A stretch of DNA of 64,000 bases from an uncultured Pirellulaceae bacterium (GTDB lineage: Bacteria > Planctomycetota > Planctomycetia > Pirellulales > Pirellulaceae): assembly GCA_938036435.1 (NCBI GenBank), contig CALHPU010000020.1:18145-82144 (forward strand), given 5' to 3'. Within the stretch, counting starts at the first letter, position 1; every line of letters starts with the position of its first letter. The notes beneath the pieces are model-generated. The model worked only from the letters and a program-made list of their open reading frames with translations. It was not told where the DNA came from and ran no database searches. Shown one piece after another: positions 45,912-55,086 of this stretch. Both the position numbers and the translations under genes were made by a program.

Positions 45912-47309
45912 ATGGCAACCGAAAAAATTCACTTCGTCACCGGCCGGTTGGCGGAACCGGCGCTGCGAAACATTCTCGCGCAGATTGCCCCGAACACCGA
46001 TCCTGACAGGGTGTTTGCGTATTCGATCGACGTCCTTCCGATTACCGTCGCGGCGTTGATGACTCCCAAGTGGATCGCCAAACATATCTCCATCCCGCCG
46101 GGAACTGACCGCATTATCTTACCGGGCTACTGTGAAGGCGATTTAGCGCCTCTCAAAGAGGTCACCGAACTACCGATTGCGATCGGCCCCAAGGACCTCC
46201 GCCGACTGGGAAATTTTTTGGGCCACAACTCGATCAAGGATTCCTTTGGTGATTGGGATATCAACATCATCGCCGAAATCAACCACGCACCTCGACTGCC
46301 GCTAAAAACAATCATTGAGATGGCCGACGCCATGCGGTATGACGGTGCGACATTGATCGATGTTGGATGTTTGCCGGGTGCGACTTGGGCCGGCGTGGGT
46401 GAGTGTGTTCGGCTACTGAAATCTGCAGGGCATCGCGTCTCCATCGACAGCCTCAATCCCGACGAGATCTCAGCCGCCGCCGAAGCAGGCGCTGAACTGG
46501 TGCTGTCGGTCAATTCTTCTAACCTACAGCAGGCTTGTGATTGGGGTATCGAGGTCGTGGCGATTCCAGACGACATTCGCGACATCAGCTCCCTCGAACC
46601 TACAATGGAGTTTCTATCCAAACACAACGTGCCCTTTCGCATCGACCCCATTCTCGAACCGATCGGGCTGGGGTTTACCGCCAGCATCAAACGCTATATC
46701 GACGCACGCACTCGCTGGCCGGATGTCGAAATCATGATGGGGGTCGGCAACTTGAGCGAACTGACTGATGTTGATTCGGCCGGAGTGAACATGTTGTTGA
46801 TTTCGATCTGCCAAGAGTTAGGGATCCGTTCTGTCCTCACGACGCAAGTGATTAATTGGGCAAGGTCAAGCGTCAAAGAGATCGACATCGCCCGCCGTAT
46901 TGCTTGGTATAGCGTTAACGAAAACGTTCCCCCAAAACGCATCTCGGAGGAACTTGTATCGCTACGTGATCCGCACTTGGTTCAGTACGACCGCGAGCAA
47001 ATCGAAACGTTGGCTGGCAACATCAAAGACAACAATTACCGGATCCTTGCAGAACTCAATCAAATTCACTTACTCGGCAGCGGCATTCATTTCAGCGGCG
47101 ATGATCCGTTCGACTTGTTCGACCAACTGGCCGACACTAACCCCAAAAACCTCGATCCATCGCACGCGTTTTATCTTGGCTACGAAATGTGCAAGGCTAT
47201 GTTGGCTTTGCAATTGGGCAAGCAATATACCCAAGACGAAGCGCTCAAGTGGGGTCATCTGACGGTCGAGGAGAAAGATCGTCATCGCTTGAAGAAACGC
47301 AAGTATTGA
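45912..47309 (+). CDS. Dihydropteroate-synthase-like protein (DUF6513 type)
   Basis: 465 residues from ATG at 45912 (MATEKIHFVTGRLAEPALR); the frame is open to 45846 but that part looks unlike the family. Residues ~1-150 form the N-terminal domain and ~150-340 a DHPS-like TIM barrel: INIIAEINHAPRLPL, GATLIDVGCLPGATWAG, HRVSIDSLNPDEISAAAEAGAELVLSVNS, FRIDPILEPIGLGF, MMGVGNLSELT. Such proteins occur in methanogens, methylotrophs and planctomycetes, and are linked to tetrahydromethanopterin synthesis. The pterin-binding role is inferred. No other H4MPT gene is in the window. Confidence 0.82.
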   Translation: MATEKIHFVTGRLAEPALRNILAQIAPNTDPDRVFAYSIDVLPITVAALMTPKWIAKHISIPPGTDRIILPGYCEGDLAPLKEVTELPIAIGPKDLRRLGNFLGHNSIKDSFGDWDINIIAEINHAPRLPLKTIIEMADAMRYDGATLIDVGCLPGATWAGVGECVRLLKSAGHRVSIDSLNPDEISAAAEAGAELVLSVNSSNLQQACDWGIEVVAIPDDIRDISSLEPTMEFLSKHNVPFRIDPILEPIGLGFTASIKRYIDARTRWPDVEIMMGVGNLSELTDVDSAGVNMLLISICQELGIRSVLTTQVINWARSSVKEIDIARRIAWYSVNENVPPKRISEELVSLRDPHLVQYDREQIETLAGNIKDNNYRILAELNQIHLLGSGIHFSGDDPFDLFDQLADTNPKNLDPSHAFYLGYEMCKAMLALQLGKQYTQDEALKWGHLTVEEKDRHRLKKRKY

Positions 47310-47463
47310 AGTTGAACGTTTAGAGATGTAAGGGTGGCGTGTAGAAACATAAGCAAGCTGAACTTCAAGAAATGGAAAACTTTACGGCACAGAACAGGGT
47401 ATATCTCCATGCAGGGAAAACGTCAACCGAAACTGCTGCTAACAACTATTCAGCGAGCAACTA

Positions 47464-48771
47464 ATGTTCCCACCTTCGGCGAGCAATACAAATAGTGATT
47501 GGAAATGGTCTCTGAAGGACCTGATGCTGGCGACCTTTCTCGTTGCGGTATTCGTGGCCATCGCCAGCTATCTGGGGTTCAGTCACCCATTGCTTTGGGT
47601 ATGCACGATCGCATCAGCGATAATCGCGATCGTCTGCGCGACTTCAATCCCCTTTCAGCGGCATGTTGCTCCGAAGGTAGTGACGATCCTAATCATGCTC
47701 TTTCTCTGCAATCCCATCTTCATGTTTTTCTCACTTGTGATGGCGATCAATAGTCTTTCACATCTGGCGTTCAACTCCGTTGCCAGACGTTTTCAGACTC
47801 CATTGTCTGTGCGAAAAGTTTTAACCGTCTCGTTCACGCTAACCCTTGTCTCGTTTTCAATTGGCGCTTTGGTCAGCCTACCGGGTTACTTCGAAGTGGA
47901 AGCTGCCAAAGAGCGTTACCGACCGATCAATCTTCACAAGAGACTTGCGTACGAAACTCAAGAACCGATACAAAAGACGAAGCTTAGCATTGACGCTCCT
48001 TCGAACATGGAGAGCTACTTCATCGAAGCCTCACAACGTTCAAATTTTTTCAGGGGACGCGCGTGGGAACTCAAGTCACTCCACAATGGGAGTTTAGATT
48101 CGTTTGTCCGGTCTTCGGGATTTGGTGTTGGCCGCTTTCTCGAACCAAATCCAAACAGGATTAATACCCCCGAGCCTCAAGACTTGCCGTTTACGGTTTT
48201 GCCTGAACTCATGTACCAAGGCATTTTGAATAGTAGTTTCCGTGGCCTTCGATACGGCCTTCCCCATGTCGATACACATGAAAAGCTTCACGCCAGCAGC
48301 CTTTTGGCTTTTGTCAGTCCTGAAAGCACAGGATTTTTGTTTGAGCCCAAGGTTGCGGCCGGCTTCCAATCCCACGCCATGCGGTTACCACCACAAAACT
48401 TCGCCAAGGCGTTTTTGGAAGAGCAACAGCTGACGTTGAAGTCACTCCAATTGGTCAGTTTACATCGCTTTGGTGCTCCGCGCGCTTACGTACTGGATCA
48501 CCTACCGAGAATGGATCAATTGACTGGCGAGAATGTGCCGACCAGGAAACTTTCCCACTTCGAAAGAAGCGCAATTGTAACGCTGCGACAAAATCCAAAT
48601 GCGGATATCGTTACCGCGATCACAGACGAAGGTGCAGCCATGGTGGGCTCAGTTCGCGCTTATGAATCGTGTCTAGAATGCCACTCTGGAGAAAGAGGAC
48701 GTTTACTAGGCGCATTCACCTATACGTTTGAAGAAAACGCCGATCAAAAACATACACCAATCCCGAACTAG
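47464..48771 (+). CDS. Membrane protein with a single CxxCH heme site
   Basis: 435 residues. Four membrane helices occupy about 20-137 (for example LMLATFLVAVFVAIASYLGF and VLTVSFTLTLVSFSIGALVS). A ~300-residue periplasmic part follows. Near residue 403 it has ESCLECHSGERGRLLGAFTY, a CxxCH motif for covalent heme binding with surroundings like DUF3365-type sensors. The region before it is not assigned. It may sense redox state or pass electrons; no signalling domain is attached. The neighbours give no operon partner: 154 bp to the DHPS-like gene on the same strand and a convergent propeller gene 36 bp on. Confidence 0.72.
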   Translation: MFPPSASNTNSDWKWSLKDLMLATFLVAVFVAIASYLGFSHPLLWVCTIASAIIAIVCATSIPFQRHVAPKVVTILIMLFLCNPIFMFFSLVMAINSLSHLAFNSVARRFQTPLSVRKVLTVSFTLTLVSFSIGALVSLPGYFEVEAAKERYRPINLHKRLAYETQEPIQKTKLSIDAPSNMESYFIEASQRSNFFRGRAWELKSLHNGSLDSFVRSSGFGVGRFLEPNPNRINTPEPQDLPFTVLPELMYQGILNSSFRGLRYGLPHVDTHEKLHASSLLAFVSPESTGFLFEPKVAAGFQSHAMRLPPQNFAKAFLEEQQLTLKSLQLVSLHRFGAPRAYVLDHLPRMDQLTGENVPTRKLSHFERSAIVTLRQNPNADIVTAITDEGAAMVGSVRAYESCLECHSGERGRLLGAFTYTFEENADQKHTPIPN

Positions 48772-48807
48772 GATGGCCGCCAGTCACTCGGCTTGCACCA
48801 GAGCAGA

Positions 48808-50160
48808 TTACTCACCGATACAATAGAGGTACTTGTTCGAACGAATGAACATCTGGTTGTCAGAAAACGCGGGAGTCGAATTGAACTCGGTCCCGTCATC
48901 GTCAAGTTTGTTAACGGCCACCAGTTCAAACTCACGTTTGGCGGCAATGACCAGAACGTTCCCATTTTTAAGAACCTGATAAATGTTCCCGCCCGAAACC
49001 ACAGGTGACGAGTAGTCACTGCTAGGGCCTCGCCGACCACCGCCTTGACCGACTGCCTCACTTGGCAATCGTTCCTTGTAAATCTCCTCGCCGGTCGCGG
49101 CGTCGCCACACGTGACTACACCTCGAGAAATTCCGAACATCAATCCGTCGTAAACAACCGGTGTCATAATGCGTGCAACGGCTTTGCCTTGCCATACGGT
49201 ATGTGTTTCGGTCACGTCAGCGCCTTTGGCACCTCCGAGCTTTAACGCTACGCCTGTTCCCGAACGTCCGCCCATACAGATCACCTTGTCACCGTCGAGC
49301 ACGGGGCTAGAGGAAACCGAACTATCAGCAACTCCGTTGGTGCTGTACCAATCCAATTTGCCGGTGGCAGGATCCATCGCCCAAACTTCTTTGGGGACCG
49401 AGATCACCACGCTCTGTTCGTCGCCGGTTCCCACTGCTAACGGCGTACCCCATACATTGGTGATGCCTTCATTTCGCCACAGTTCCTTGCCTGTGTTCTT
49501 GTCCAATCCGATCACAGAACTTGATTCGTCCGTCGCATTGACCACCAAAGTATCGCCGGCCAGTACGGGGCTGGCTCCTGACCCCCATTTTCGGTCGCCA
49601 CTGCCTGTGCCAACGTTCGATTTCCATAACTCATTACCGTCTAAGTCCAACGCAATCACGCCGGATTTGCCAAAGAACACATAGACATTAGTTCCGTCGG
49701 AGACCGGAGTGCTGCTGGCATAGCCGTGTTCGGGAACGCCCATGCCTCGAAATGCGTCTTCGGGGAGATGCGGATCATAGTCCTTTTGCCAAAGCTTACT
49801 GCCATCGGATTTCGAGTAACAAATCACGTGCCGCTTCAGTTGATCCATCTCACCGATTTCATCCCGGTCTTGCCCGTAGCCTGTGTAGCAAGTCAAAATC
49901 ACTTTGTCGCCAACAATGATCGGCGAAGACGCGCCGGCCCCCGGGATAGCTTCTTTCCACTTAACATTCTGCGTCGCCGAAAATTTAGTGGGGGTGCTAG
50001 TTCCTTCAGGTGCCACGCCGGTTCCATTTGTTCCGCGGAAACGCAGCCAGTCTTCGGCCACGACATTCTCGGTAGCGAAGACGGATACAAATCCGAAGAG
50101 CCCCAGAAAGGCGACACAAATCAGATTATCAAAGCGAGTTTTTGAGACGGGGATTGTCAT
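48808..50160 (-). CDS. Secreted PQQ-like beta-propeller protein
   Basis: 450 residues from ATG at 50160, with AAGGA nine bases upstream. A signal peptide (LICVAFLGLFGFVSVFA) ends near VVAEDWLRFRG. Repeats of the PQQ-propeller type: VICYSKSDGSKLWQKDY, VIALDLDGNELWKSN, VIGLDKNTGKELWRNE, AMDPATGKLDWYST. WLRFRGTNGTG at the start is common to the planctomycete PQQ-like exoproteins. There is no catalytic motif. It is related to the protein at 18932-20233. It is on the same strand as, and downstream of, the EF-hand gene (156-bp gap). Confidence 0.85.
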   Translation of the reverse strand: MTIPVSKTRFDNLICVAFLGLFGFVSVFATENVVAEDWLRFRGTNGTGVAPEGTSTPTKFSATQNVKWKEAIPGAGASSPIIVGDKVILTCYTGYGQDRDEIGEMDQLKRHVICYSKSDGSKLWQKDYDPHLPEDAFRGMGVPEHGYASSTPVSDGTNVYVFFGKSGVIALDLDGNELWKSNVGTGSGDRKWGSGASPVLAGDTLVVNATDESSSVIGLDKNTGKELWRNEGITNVWGTPLAVGTGDEQSVVISVPKEVWAMDPATGKLDWYSTNGVADSSVSSSPVLDGDKVICMGGRSGTGVALKLGGAKGADVTETHTVWQGKAVARIMTPVVYDGLMFGISRGVVTCGDAATGEEIYKERLPSEAVGQGGGRRGPSSDYSSPVVSGGNIYQVLKNGNVLVIAAKREFELVAVNKLDDDGTEFNSTPAFSDNQMFIRSNKYLYCIGE

Positions 50161-50316
50161 TTCAGGGTCCTTCAGGAGAGTGTCGGTGGGTCTGAATTCC
50201 GCTGACACGCAATCCGATCTACCCACTTTACGTTGGCATTGAATGGTCAATTCTATTGTAGGCGGGTCGAGCAATCGTTGCGCCCACCCGCCAATTACTT
50301 TTTGTCATCCTAGAGT

Positions 50317-50988
50317 CTATTCGGCTGCTCCCGGGCGTTTAGGCGCTTTGGCATCACCGCCACCGCCTCGCCAGCGTCGAGACATGGCCTCCAATTCTTC
50401 GGTGGTCACGAAGCCATCACTGTCACCGTCGAGATTGTCGAAAAAACTCTGCATGCGTTCTGGTGCTTCGGCCTTGCTGATTTTCCCATCGCCGTCGGCA
50501 TCATTTTCCAGCATGCGTTCGACAAACGAGCCTCCGTCACGGTTCCCGCCACCGCGCCCTTCTCCGCCACGGCCACCACGGCTTTCTCCGCCACGTCCGC
50601 CTCGACCTTCCCCGCCACCTCGGCGGCCTTGTCCTCGCATAGATTCCCAATCGGGCATCATTTCTTCAGACGAGAGGCTGCCGCTGTTGTCGGCATCTAG
50701 TGATCGCAACGCAGCGACTGCATTGTCGATTTCCGCAGACGAAAGTTCTCCATCGCTGTCAGCATCGAGGGCCTTAAGAACCGGCATCATCGACATCATG
50801 CGCGATGCACCTCCTCCTCCGGGACCACCTCGGCCTCCTTCAAAACCGCCACGACCTCCTCCGGGGCCACCTCTTCCACCTCCCGGAGGTCCGTCGCCCG
50901 GCGGTCCACCGCCACGTTGAGCTGTAACCGTTGAAGCAAATATGCTCGATGCGAGCAACAATAGCGAAAACACCAATAACTTTTTCAT
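50317..50988 (-). CDS. Secreted EF-hand protein with Arg/Gly-rich linkers
   Basis: 223 residues from ATG at 50988, with AGGAC upstream; a longer frame to 51063 is not likely. Signal peptide LLVFSLLLLASSIFAST. Then a Gly/Pro/Arg-rich stretch (GGGPPGDGPPGG), EF hands DADSDGELSSAEID and DADNSGSLSSEE, a second Arg/Gly-rich stretch (~120-150), and EF hands DADGDGKISKAEAP and DGDSDGFVTTEELE. All four loops keep Asp at positions 1, 3 and 5 or equivalents, so Ca binding is likely. Role unknown; low-complexity linkers may bind anionic polymer. Followed by the PQQ-propeller gene. Confidence 0.82.
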   Translation of the reverse strand: MKKLLVFSLLLLASSIFASTVTAQRGGGPPGDGPPGGGRGGPGGGRGGFEGGRGGPGGGGASRMMSMMPVLKALDADSDGELSSAEIDNAVAALRSLDADNSGSLSSEEMMPDWESMRGQGRRGGGEGRGGRGGESRGGRGGEGRGGGNRDGGSFVERMLENDADGDGKISKAEAPERMQSFFDNLDGDSDGFVTTEELEAMSRRWRGGGGDAKAPKRPGAAE

Positions 50989-51484
50989 GTTCTTTGTCCT
51001 GTAAGGTAAGAGCGCGTGTCCATGAGGTTTCTCACGATCAATTTTTAAGTCAAGGACATGCAAAAACTAAGTTGGTCCAGCTCGGTCCCCTCAAACGTCA
51101 ATTTCCCAGCTTTTTTCAGGTATGCAAGGAAAATTGTGTCTCGCTTTCTTTTTTTCTCTAAACGTTCAAGTCTTACCATGTTGCGATTCTCTCACGACTG
51201 TTTCATAGGCTGGAAAAACCCGATAATATTGAGGTTTTCTCATATGTCCTAACATTGGCAAATTGCTTTAGGCGCAAAAGCGTCGATCGCATTCTAATGG
51301 TTCGTTCAGATTTGGAATTAGGATTTAGATGAAAGCGAAAGGGCGCGAGCCCTTCGGTCCCCACCGTTAATCAATTGGTATTTATACCGGACGGCTCAGG
51401 CAGTAACGCTTTCGAATGAACTTCCTAGTCTGAAGCCCCAGATCCCCCAGCCCCAAGACCCAGTTTTTGTATACGCCGCACTTC
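50989..51484. other. Intergenic region with a dispersed repeat
   Basis: About 496 bp between the divergent EF-hand and UvrA-like genes. It should contain both promoters. The only recognised element is the family C repeat at 51309-51412. The UvrA-like gene could start at a TTG at 51467. Confidence 0.5.
51309..51412. repeat. Dispersed repeat, family C, copy 2
   Basis: Matches 1816-1919 at about 80%. It includes the small hairpin AAGGGC-GCGA-GCCCTT. It lies 72 bp before the UvrA-like start. Confidence 0.7.
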
Positions 51485-53932
51485 ATGCATTCCTCCAGCC
51501 ACATCCGTCTTTCTAACGTGCGGACGAACAACCTCAAGAATGTCTGTCTTGAAATTGAAAAAAATCAGTGGGTTTCAATCTGTGGACTAAGCGGTAGCGG
51601 AAAGTCATCGCTCGCCTTCGACACTCTCTACGCCGAAGGGCAAAGAAGATACGTCGAGTGCCTGTCTCCCAAGACACGCCAGTTCATCCAGCAGATGGAC
51701 CCGCCAGACGCCGACGCGATTGAAGGCTTGCCTCCGGCGATCGCTATCCAGCCCGCGCAAGTGAGCCAGCTGAAAAGTTCGGTTGCCTCGGCCGCTGAAC
51801 TGACGCCACTATTGAGCCTGTTATTCGCCAAAGTCGCCACCGCCGTTTGCCCGTCCTGCAAGAAGCCTGCCAAACGCCAGTCACGAGACTCTATCGTCTG
51901 GGCAATCCAAAACCTGCCTGAGGGCACGCGAGCCCAAATCAGTTATCGACTCCCAAGCGACGAGGACCTCGCCACGCTGTTACAACAGTCAGTTCAGTCA
52001 GGCTTTATCCGAGTCGTCATAGGACCACCAGACAATCGACGTACCGTGGAAATCTCAAATCTTAAGAACGAATCTCATCCTGAAGATTTTGCCAACCATC
52101 CTATCCTCGTAGTCGTCGATCGAGTCGTAGCGGGCACCACCAGCAGCACGCGTATGGGTGAGTCGATCGAAACGGCGCTCTACTTCGGTCAAGCATCGGT
52201 CACGGTTCTCTCGAAGACATCGGACGAAAACTTTGGAATCAACTGCAACATTGACGGCTCAATTTGGAAAAGCCAAACCTTTCGCCAATCGCTGGCTTGC
52301 TCTACCTGTGATCACCAGTTCCCCGATCCGCGCCCCGGAATTTTTCGCCACGGCAGTCCAGATTCGAATTCGTTTTTCCTTGGCGAACTGACCAGTAACC
52401 AATGGCACGGCCTAAAGACTCACGAGGCTCTCCAGCGGTTTGCCGAACTTAAGCTGACCGAAATGCAAATGGTCACGACGCAAACGCTGCGGCGGCGTAT
52501 TGAGGACCGTTTGAGTTTTCTGAATCAAGTCGGACTGGGTTATCTTGCGCTTGATCGCCACGTCGACACGCTCAGCAGCGGCGAACGTCAACGCATTCGC
52601 CTTACCGCAGTGCTCTCCTCGACGCTGGTCAATATGCTGTACGTGCTGGATGAACCGGCACTTGGCCTGCACCAAGATGAAATCGAAAAACTGACTCTCT
52701 GCCTCGAACGATTGCACAATCGCGGCAATACTCTGGTCGTGGTCGATCACAATCCTCGACTGATCCAAGCCGCACATCGCGTGATCGAGATTGGCCCCGG
52801 TGCAGGTGCCGACGGAGGACAGGTCGTCTTTGACGGCACGCCCGAACAACTGCAACAGCCCAAGGCCAGCCTTACCGGTGAGTACTTGGCTGGGAGATCA
52901 GGCGTCGCGTGTCGAAGTGACCAACGCCGCAAGCCCAAATCGATGCTCCGCCTGACCGGTGCTTGTGGTAACAACCTGAAAAACATCGACGTCGAATTCC
53001 CCTTGGGTTGTTTAGCGATGGTCACAGGTGTTAGCGGCAGTGGAAAAAGCTCCCTGCTGCTGGACACGCTCGTCGGCGCGGTTGCCAAACGCAAGGGAAC
53101 TGAAATTGCCGGTACGCTGCCGCATAACGACGTGTTTGGCGATAGTCCAATCAACGAGGTAGTCGTTGTGGACCAAAGCCCGATCGGCAGGACGGGACGA
53201 TCCAACCCGGTTACCTATGTCAAAGCGTTTGATGACATTCGTAAAGCGTTTGCTGAAACGGTTGACGCATCGACGCACAACATGACGGCATCTCATTTCA
53301 GCTTCAACGTCAACGGCGGCCGCTGTCAAAAGTGCAATGGCGAAGGCGTTCAAAGAATCGACATGCAGTTTCTCGCCGACATTCACATCAAATGTGATCA
53401 ATGCGCCGGCACCCGCTATCGCAAGGAAGTCCTAGACGTTCGTTACCGCGATAAAACGATTGCTCAAGTTTTAGAGATGACGGTGCGTGAAGCTTTCCTG
53501 TTTTTTCGCGGCCAGCCCAAAGTTCAGACAAAACTCAAAGCTCTAATCGATGTCGGTTTAGAATACATTCGGCTTGGCCAACCCGCCACGACATTGTCCT
53601 CAGGAGAAGCCCAACGCCTGAAGCTGGCTCTTTATTTGAATGCGTCAAGCAAAAAACGCGTGCTGTTTGTGATGGACGAACCGACCACAGGTCTGCACAT
53701 GAAAGACATCAACCGGTTGATCGACTGCTTCGACACGTTGATCACCGCTGGCCACTGTCTGATCGCGATCGAGCACAACCTTCAGTTGATCAAAAATGCG
53801 GACTACGTGATCGATCTTGGCCCGGGAGGCGGCGAGGCAGGAGGACAGGTCGTTGCCGCAGGAACTCCTGAGACAATCGCAAATTGCAAGGCATCAGTAA
53901 CCGGGCAGTATTTGAAAAAATTGCTGGTATGA
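51485..53932 (+). CDS. UvrA-like paralogue, shortened (UvrA2 type)
   Basis: 815 residues from ATG at 51485; about 120 shorter than the usual ~940 of UvrA. Two ABC ATPase halves: Walker A GLSGSGKSSLAFDTLYAEGQRRY and GVSGSGKSSLLLDTL; signatures TLSSGERQR and TLSSGEAQR (usual UvrA is LSGGE); Walker B MLYVLDEPALGLH and LFVMDEPTTGLH. The C-terminal zinc module is kept (CQKCNGEG ... CDQCAG). The N-terminal half keeps CPSC and CSTC but lacks the FSFNSPxGACPxC type pair, so its zinc finger is reduced. IEGLPPAIAIQ marks the UvrB-binding region. Repair role is uncertain; paralogues may serve resistance or other transport. ThiF begins 8 bp after the stop. Confidence 0.85.
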   Translation: MHSSSHIRLSNVRTNNLKNVCLEIEKNQWVSICGLSGSGKSSLAFDTLYAEGQRRYVECLSPKTRQFIQQMDPPDADAIEGLPPAIAIQPAQVSQLKSSVASAAELTPLLSLLFAKVATAVCPSCKKPAKRQSRDSIVWAIQNLPEGTRAQISYRLPSDEDLATLLQQSVQSGFIRVVIGPPDNRRTVEISNLKNESHPEDFANHPILVVVDRVVAGTTSSTRMGESIETALYFGQASVTVLSKTSDENFGINCNIDGSIWKSQTFRQSLACSTCDHQFPDPRPGIFRHGSPDSNSFFLGELTSNQWHGLKTHEALQRFAELKLTEMQMVTTQTLRRRIEDRLSFLNQVGLGYLALDRHVDTLSSGERQRIRLTAVLSSTLVNMLYVLDEPALGLHQDEIEKLTLCLERLHNRGNTLVVVDHNPRLIQAAHRVIEIGPGAGADGGQVVFDGTPEQLQQPKASLTGEYLAGRSGVACRSDQRRKPKSMLRLTGACGNNLKNIDVEFPLGCLAMVTGVSGSGKSSLLLDTLVGAVAKRKGTEIAGTLPHNDVFGDSPINEVVVVDQSPIGRTGRSNPVTYVKAFDDIRKAFAETVDASTHNMTASHFSFNVNGGRCQKCNGEGVQRIDMQFLADIHIKCDQCAGTRYRKEVLDVRYRDKTIAQVLEMTVREAFLFFRGQPKVQTKLKALIDVGLEYIRLGQPATTLSSGEAQRLKLALYLNASSKKRVLFVMDEPTTGLHMKDINRLIDCFDTLITAGHCLIAIEHNLQLIKNADYVIDLGPGGGEAGGQVVAAGTPETIANCKASVTGQYLKKLLV

Positions 53933-53939
53933 TTGAGGG

Positions 53940-55004
53940 ATGCCTGACGAAAACGCTCAACAAGATCCTCAGCAAAACCGCTACTCACGCCAGGCGCGAT
54001 TTCCACATATTGGCGAACAGGGCCAGCAGAAAATTGGTGCCTCAACAGTGCTGCTGATTGGCTGTGGCGCTCTCGGCTCTGTTATCGCCGATTCTTTAGT
54101 CAGGGCCGGTGTGGGGACTTTGCGTTTGGTCGATCGAGACTTTTTGGAACTGAGCAACCTTCAGCGGCAAACACTATTTGACGAAGACGATGTCGCCGGC
54201 GGGCTGCCTAAATCGATCGCGGCAGCCAATCGACTGGCGAAGATCAATTCCAATGTAAAAATTGAACCGTTGGTGATGGACGTCGATTCAGGCAACATTG
54301 CTTCGTTGGTTGAGGGCGTCGATTTGATTCTCGATGGCAGCGACAATTTTGAGGTCCGTTTCTTGATCAATGACGCCTCAGTCAAATGGAACATCCCTTG
54401 GATTTATGGCGGGTGTCTTGGCGCTGATGGACAAGCCATGGTCGTCTTGCCCGGAGAAACGGCATGTTTGAATTGCCTGATGATCGACGGTCCGCCTGTA
54501 CCGGGGACGACGCCGACCTGCGATTCATTTGGGATTTTAGCACCGATCATTAACGTGATTGGATCTTTCCAAGTGATGGAAGCGCTTAAAATTCTATCTG
54601 GAAACGGAGAGGCAATTAACCGGACGCTGAACGTGTTCGAGATGTGGACCAACGACTTCCGACAACTGGACATTAGCGCTCTTCGAACCAGCGTAGACTG
54701 TCCAACCTGCTCACAGCAGCAATTTAAATGGCTCAGCGGTGACTGCGAAAGTCAATCGGCGGTGCTTTGCGGGCGCAACGCGGTGCAGATCAGCCCTCAA
54801 AAGTCCGCAGCAGCCGCAGTGTCACTAGACGATCTGGCAAAACGACTCCAAAGGGCAGGGCGTGTGGAGGTCAACAAATTCCTGCTGAGGTTCTTTGTTG
54901 ACGAATTTACTCTCACAGTATTTCCCGACGGCCGCGCAATCATCTCGGGGACTGACGAACTAGCTACAGCAAAAAAGATCTATGCCCAGTACATTGGGTC
55001 ATAG
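53940..55004 (+). CDS. thiF: ThiF-type sulfur-carrier adenylyltransferase
   Basis: 354 residues. The E1-like domain has the nucleotide loop LIGCGALGS, VDRDFLELSNLQRQ with the conserved Arg, and LILDGSDNFEVRFL. Zinc cysteines are CLNC and CPTC. The C-terminus (VLCGRNAVQI, then FPDGRAIISGTDELATAKKIYAQYIG) matches the tail of Bacillus-type ThiF. It would adenylate the C-terminal Gly-Gly of a ThiS-like carrier for thiamine synthesis, or MoaD for molybdopterin. No thiS, thiG or moa gene is present. It is 8 bp from the UvrA-like gene and so probably cotranscribed, although no functional link is known. Confidence 0.85.
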   Translation: MPDENAQQDPQQNRYSRQARFPHIGEQGQQKIGASTVLLIGCGALGSVIADSLVRAGVGTLRLVDRDFLELSNLQRQTLFDEDDVAGGLPKSIAAANRLAKINSNVKIEPLVMDVDSGNIASLVEGVDLILDGSDNFEVRFLINDASVKWNIPWIYGGCLGADGQAMVVLPGETACLNCLMIDGPPVPGTTPTCDSFGILAPIINVIGSFQVMEALKILSGNGEAINRTLNVFEMWTNDFRQLDISALRTSVDCPTCSQQQFKWLSGDCESQSAVLCGRNAVQISPQKSAAAAVSLDDLAKRLQRAGRVEVNKFLLRFFVDEFTLTVFPDGRAIISGTDELATAKKIYAQYIGS

Positions 55005-55086
55005 ATCTTTGTGTGACTTTCAGTGAAAGAAGCTGAGCAATCCACCCTACTCCTACTAGAGTGAGCAGACCGACCGGTTCGTTAGG

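Noticed and set aside
50243..50920. 225-codon plus-strand Pro-rich frame
   Set aside because: It is the reverse reading of the Arg/Gly-rich EF-hand gene; the Pro runs are a by-product.
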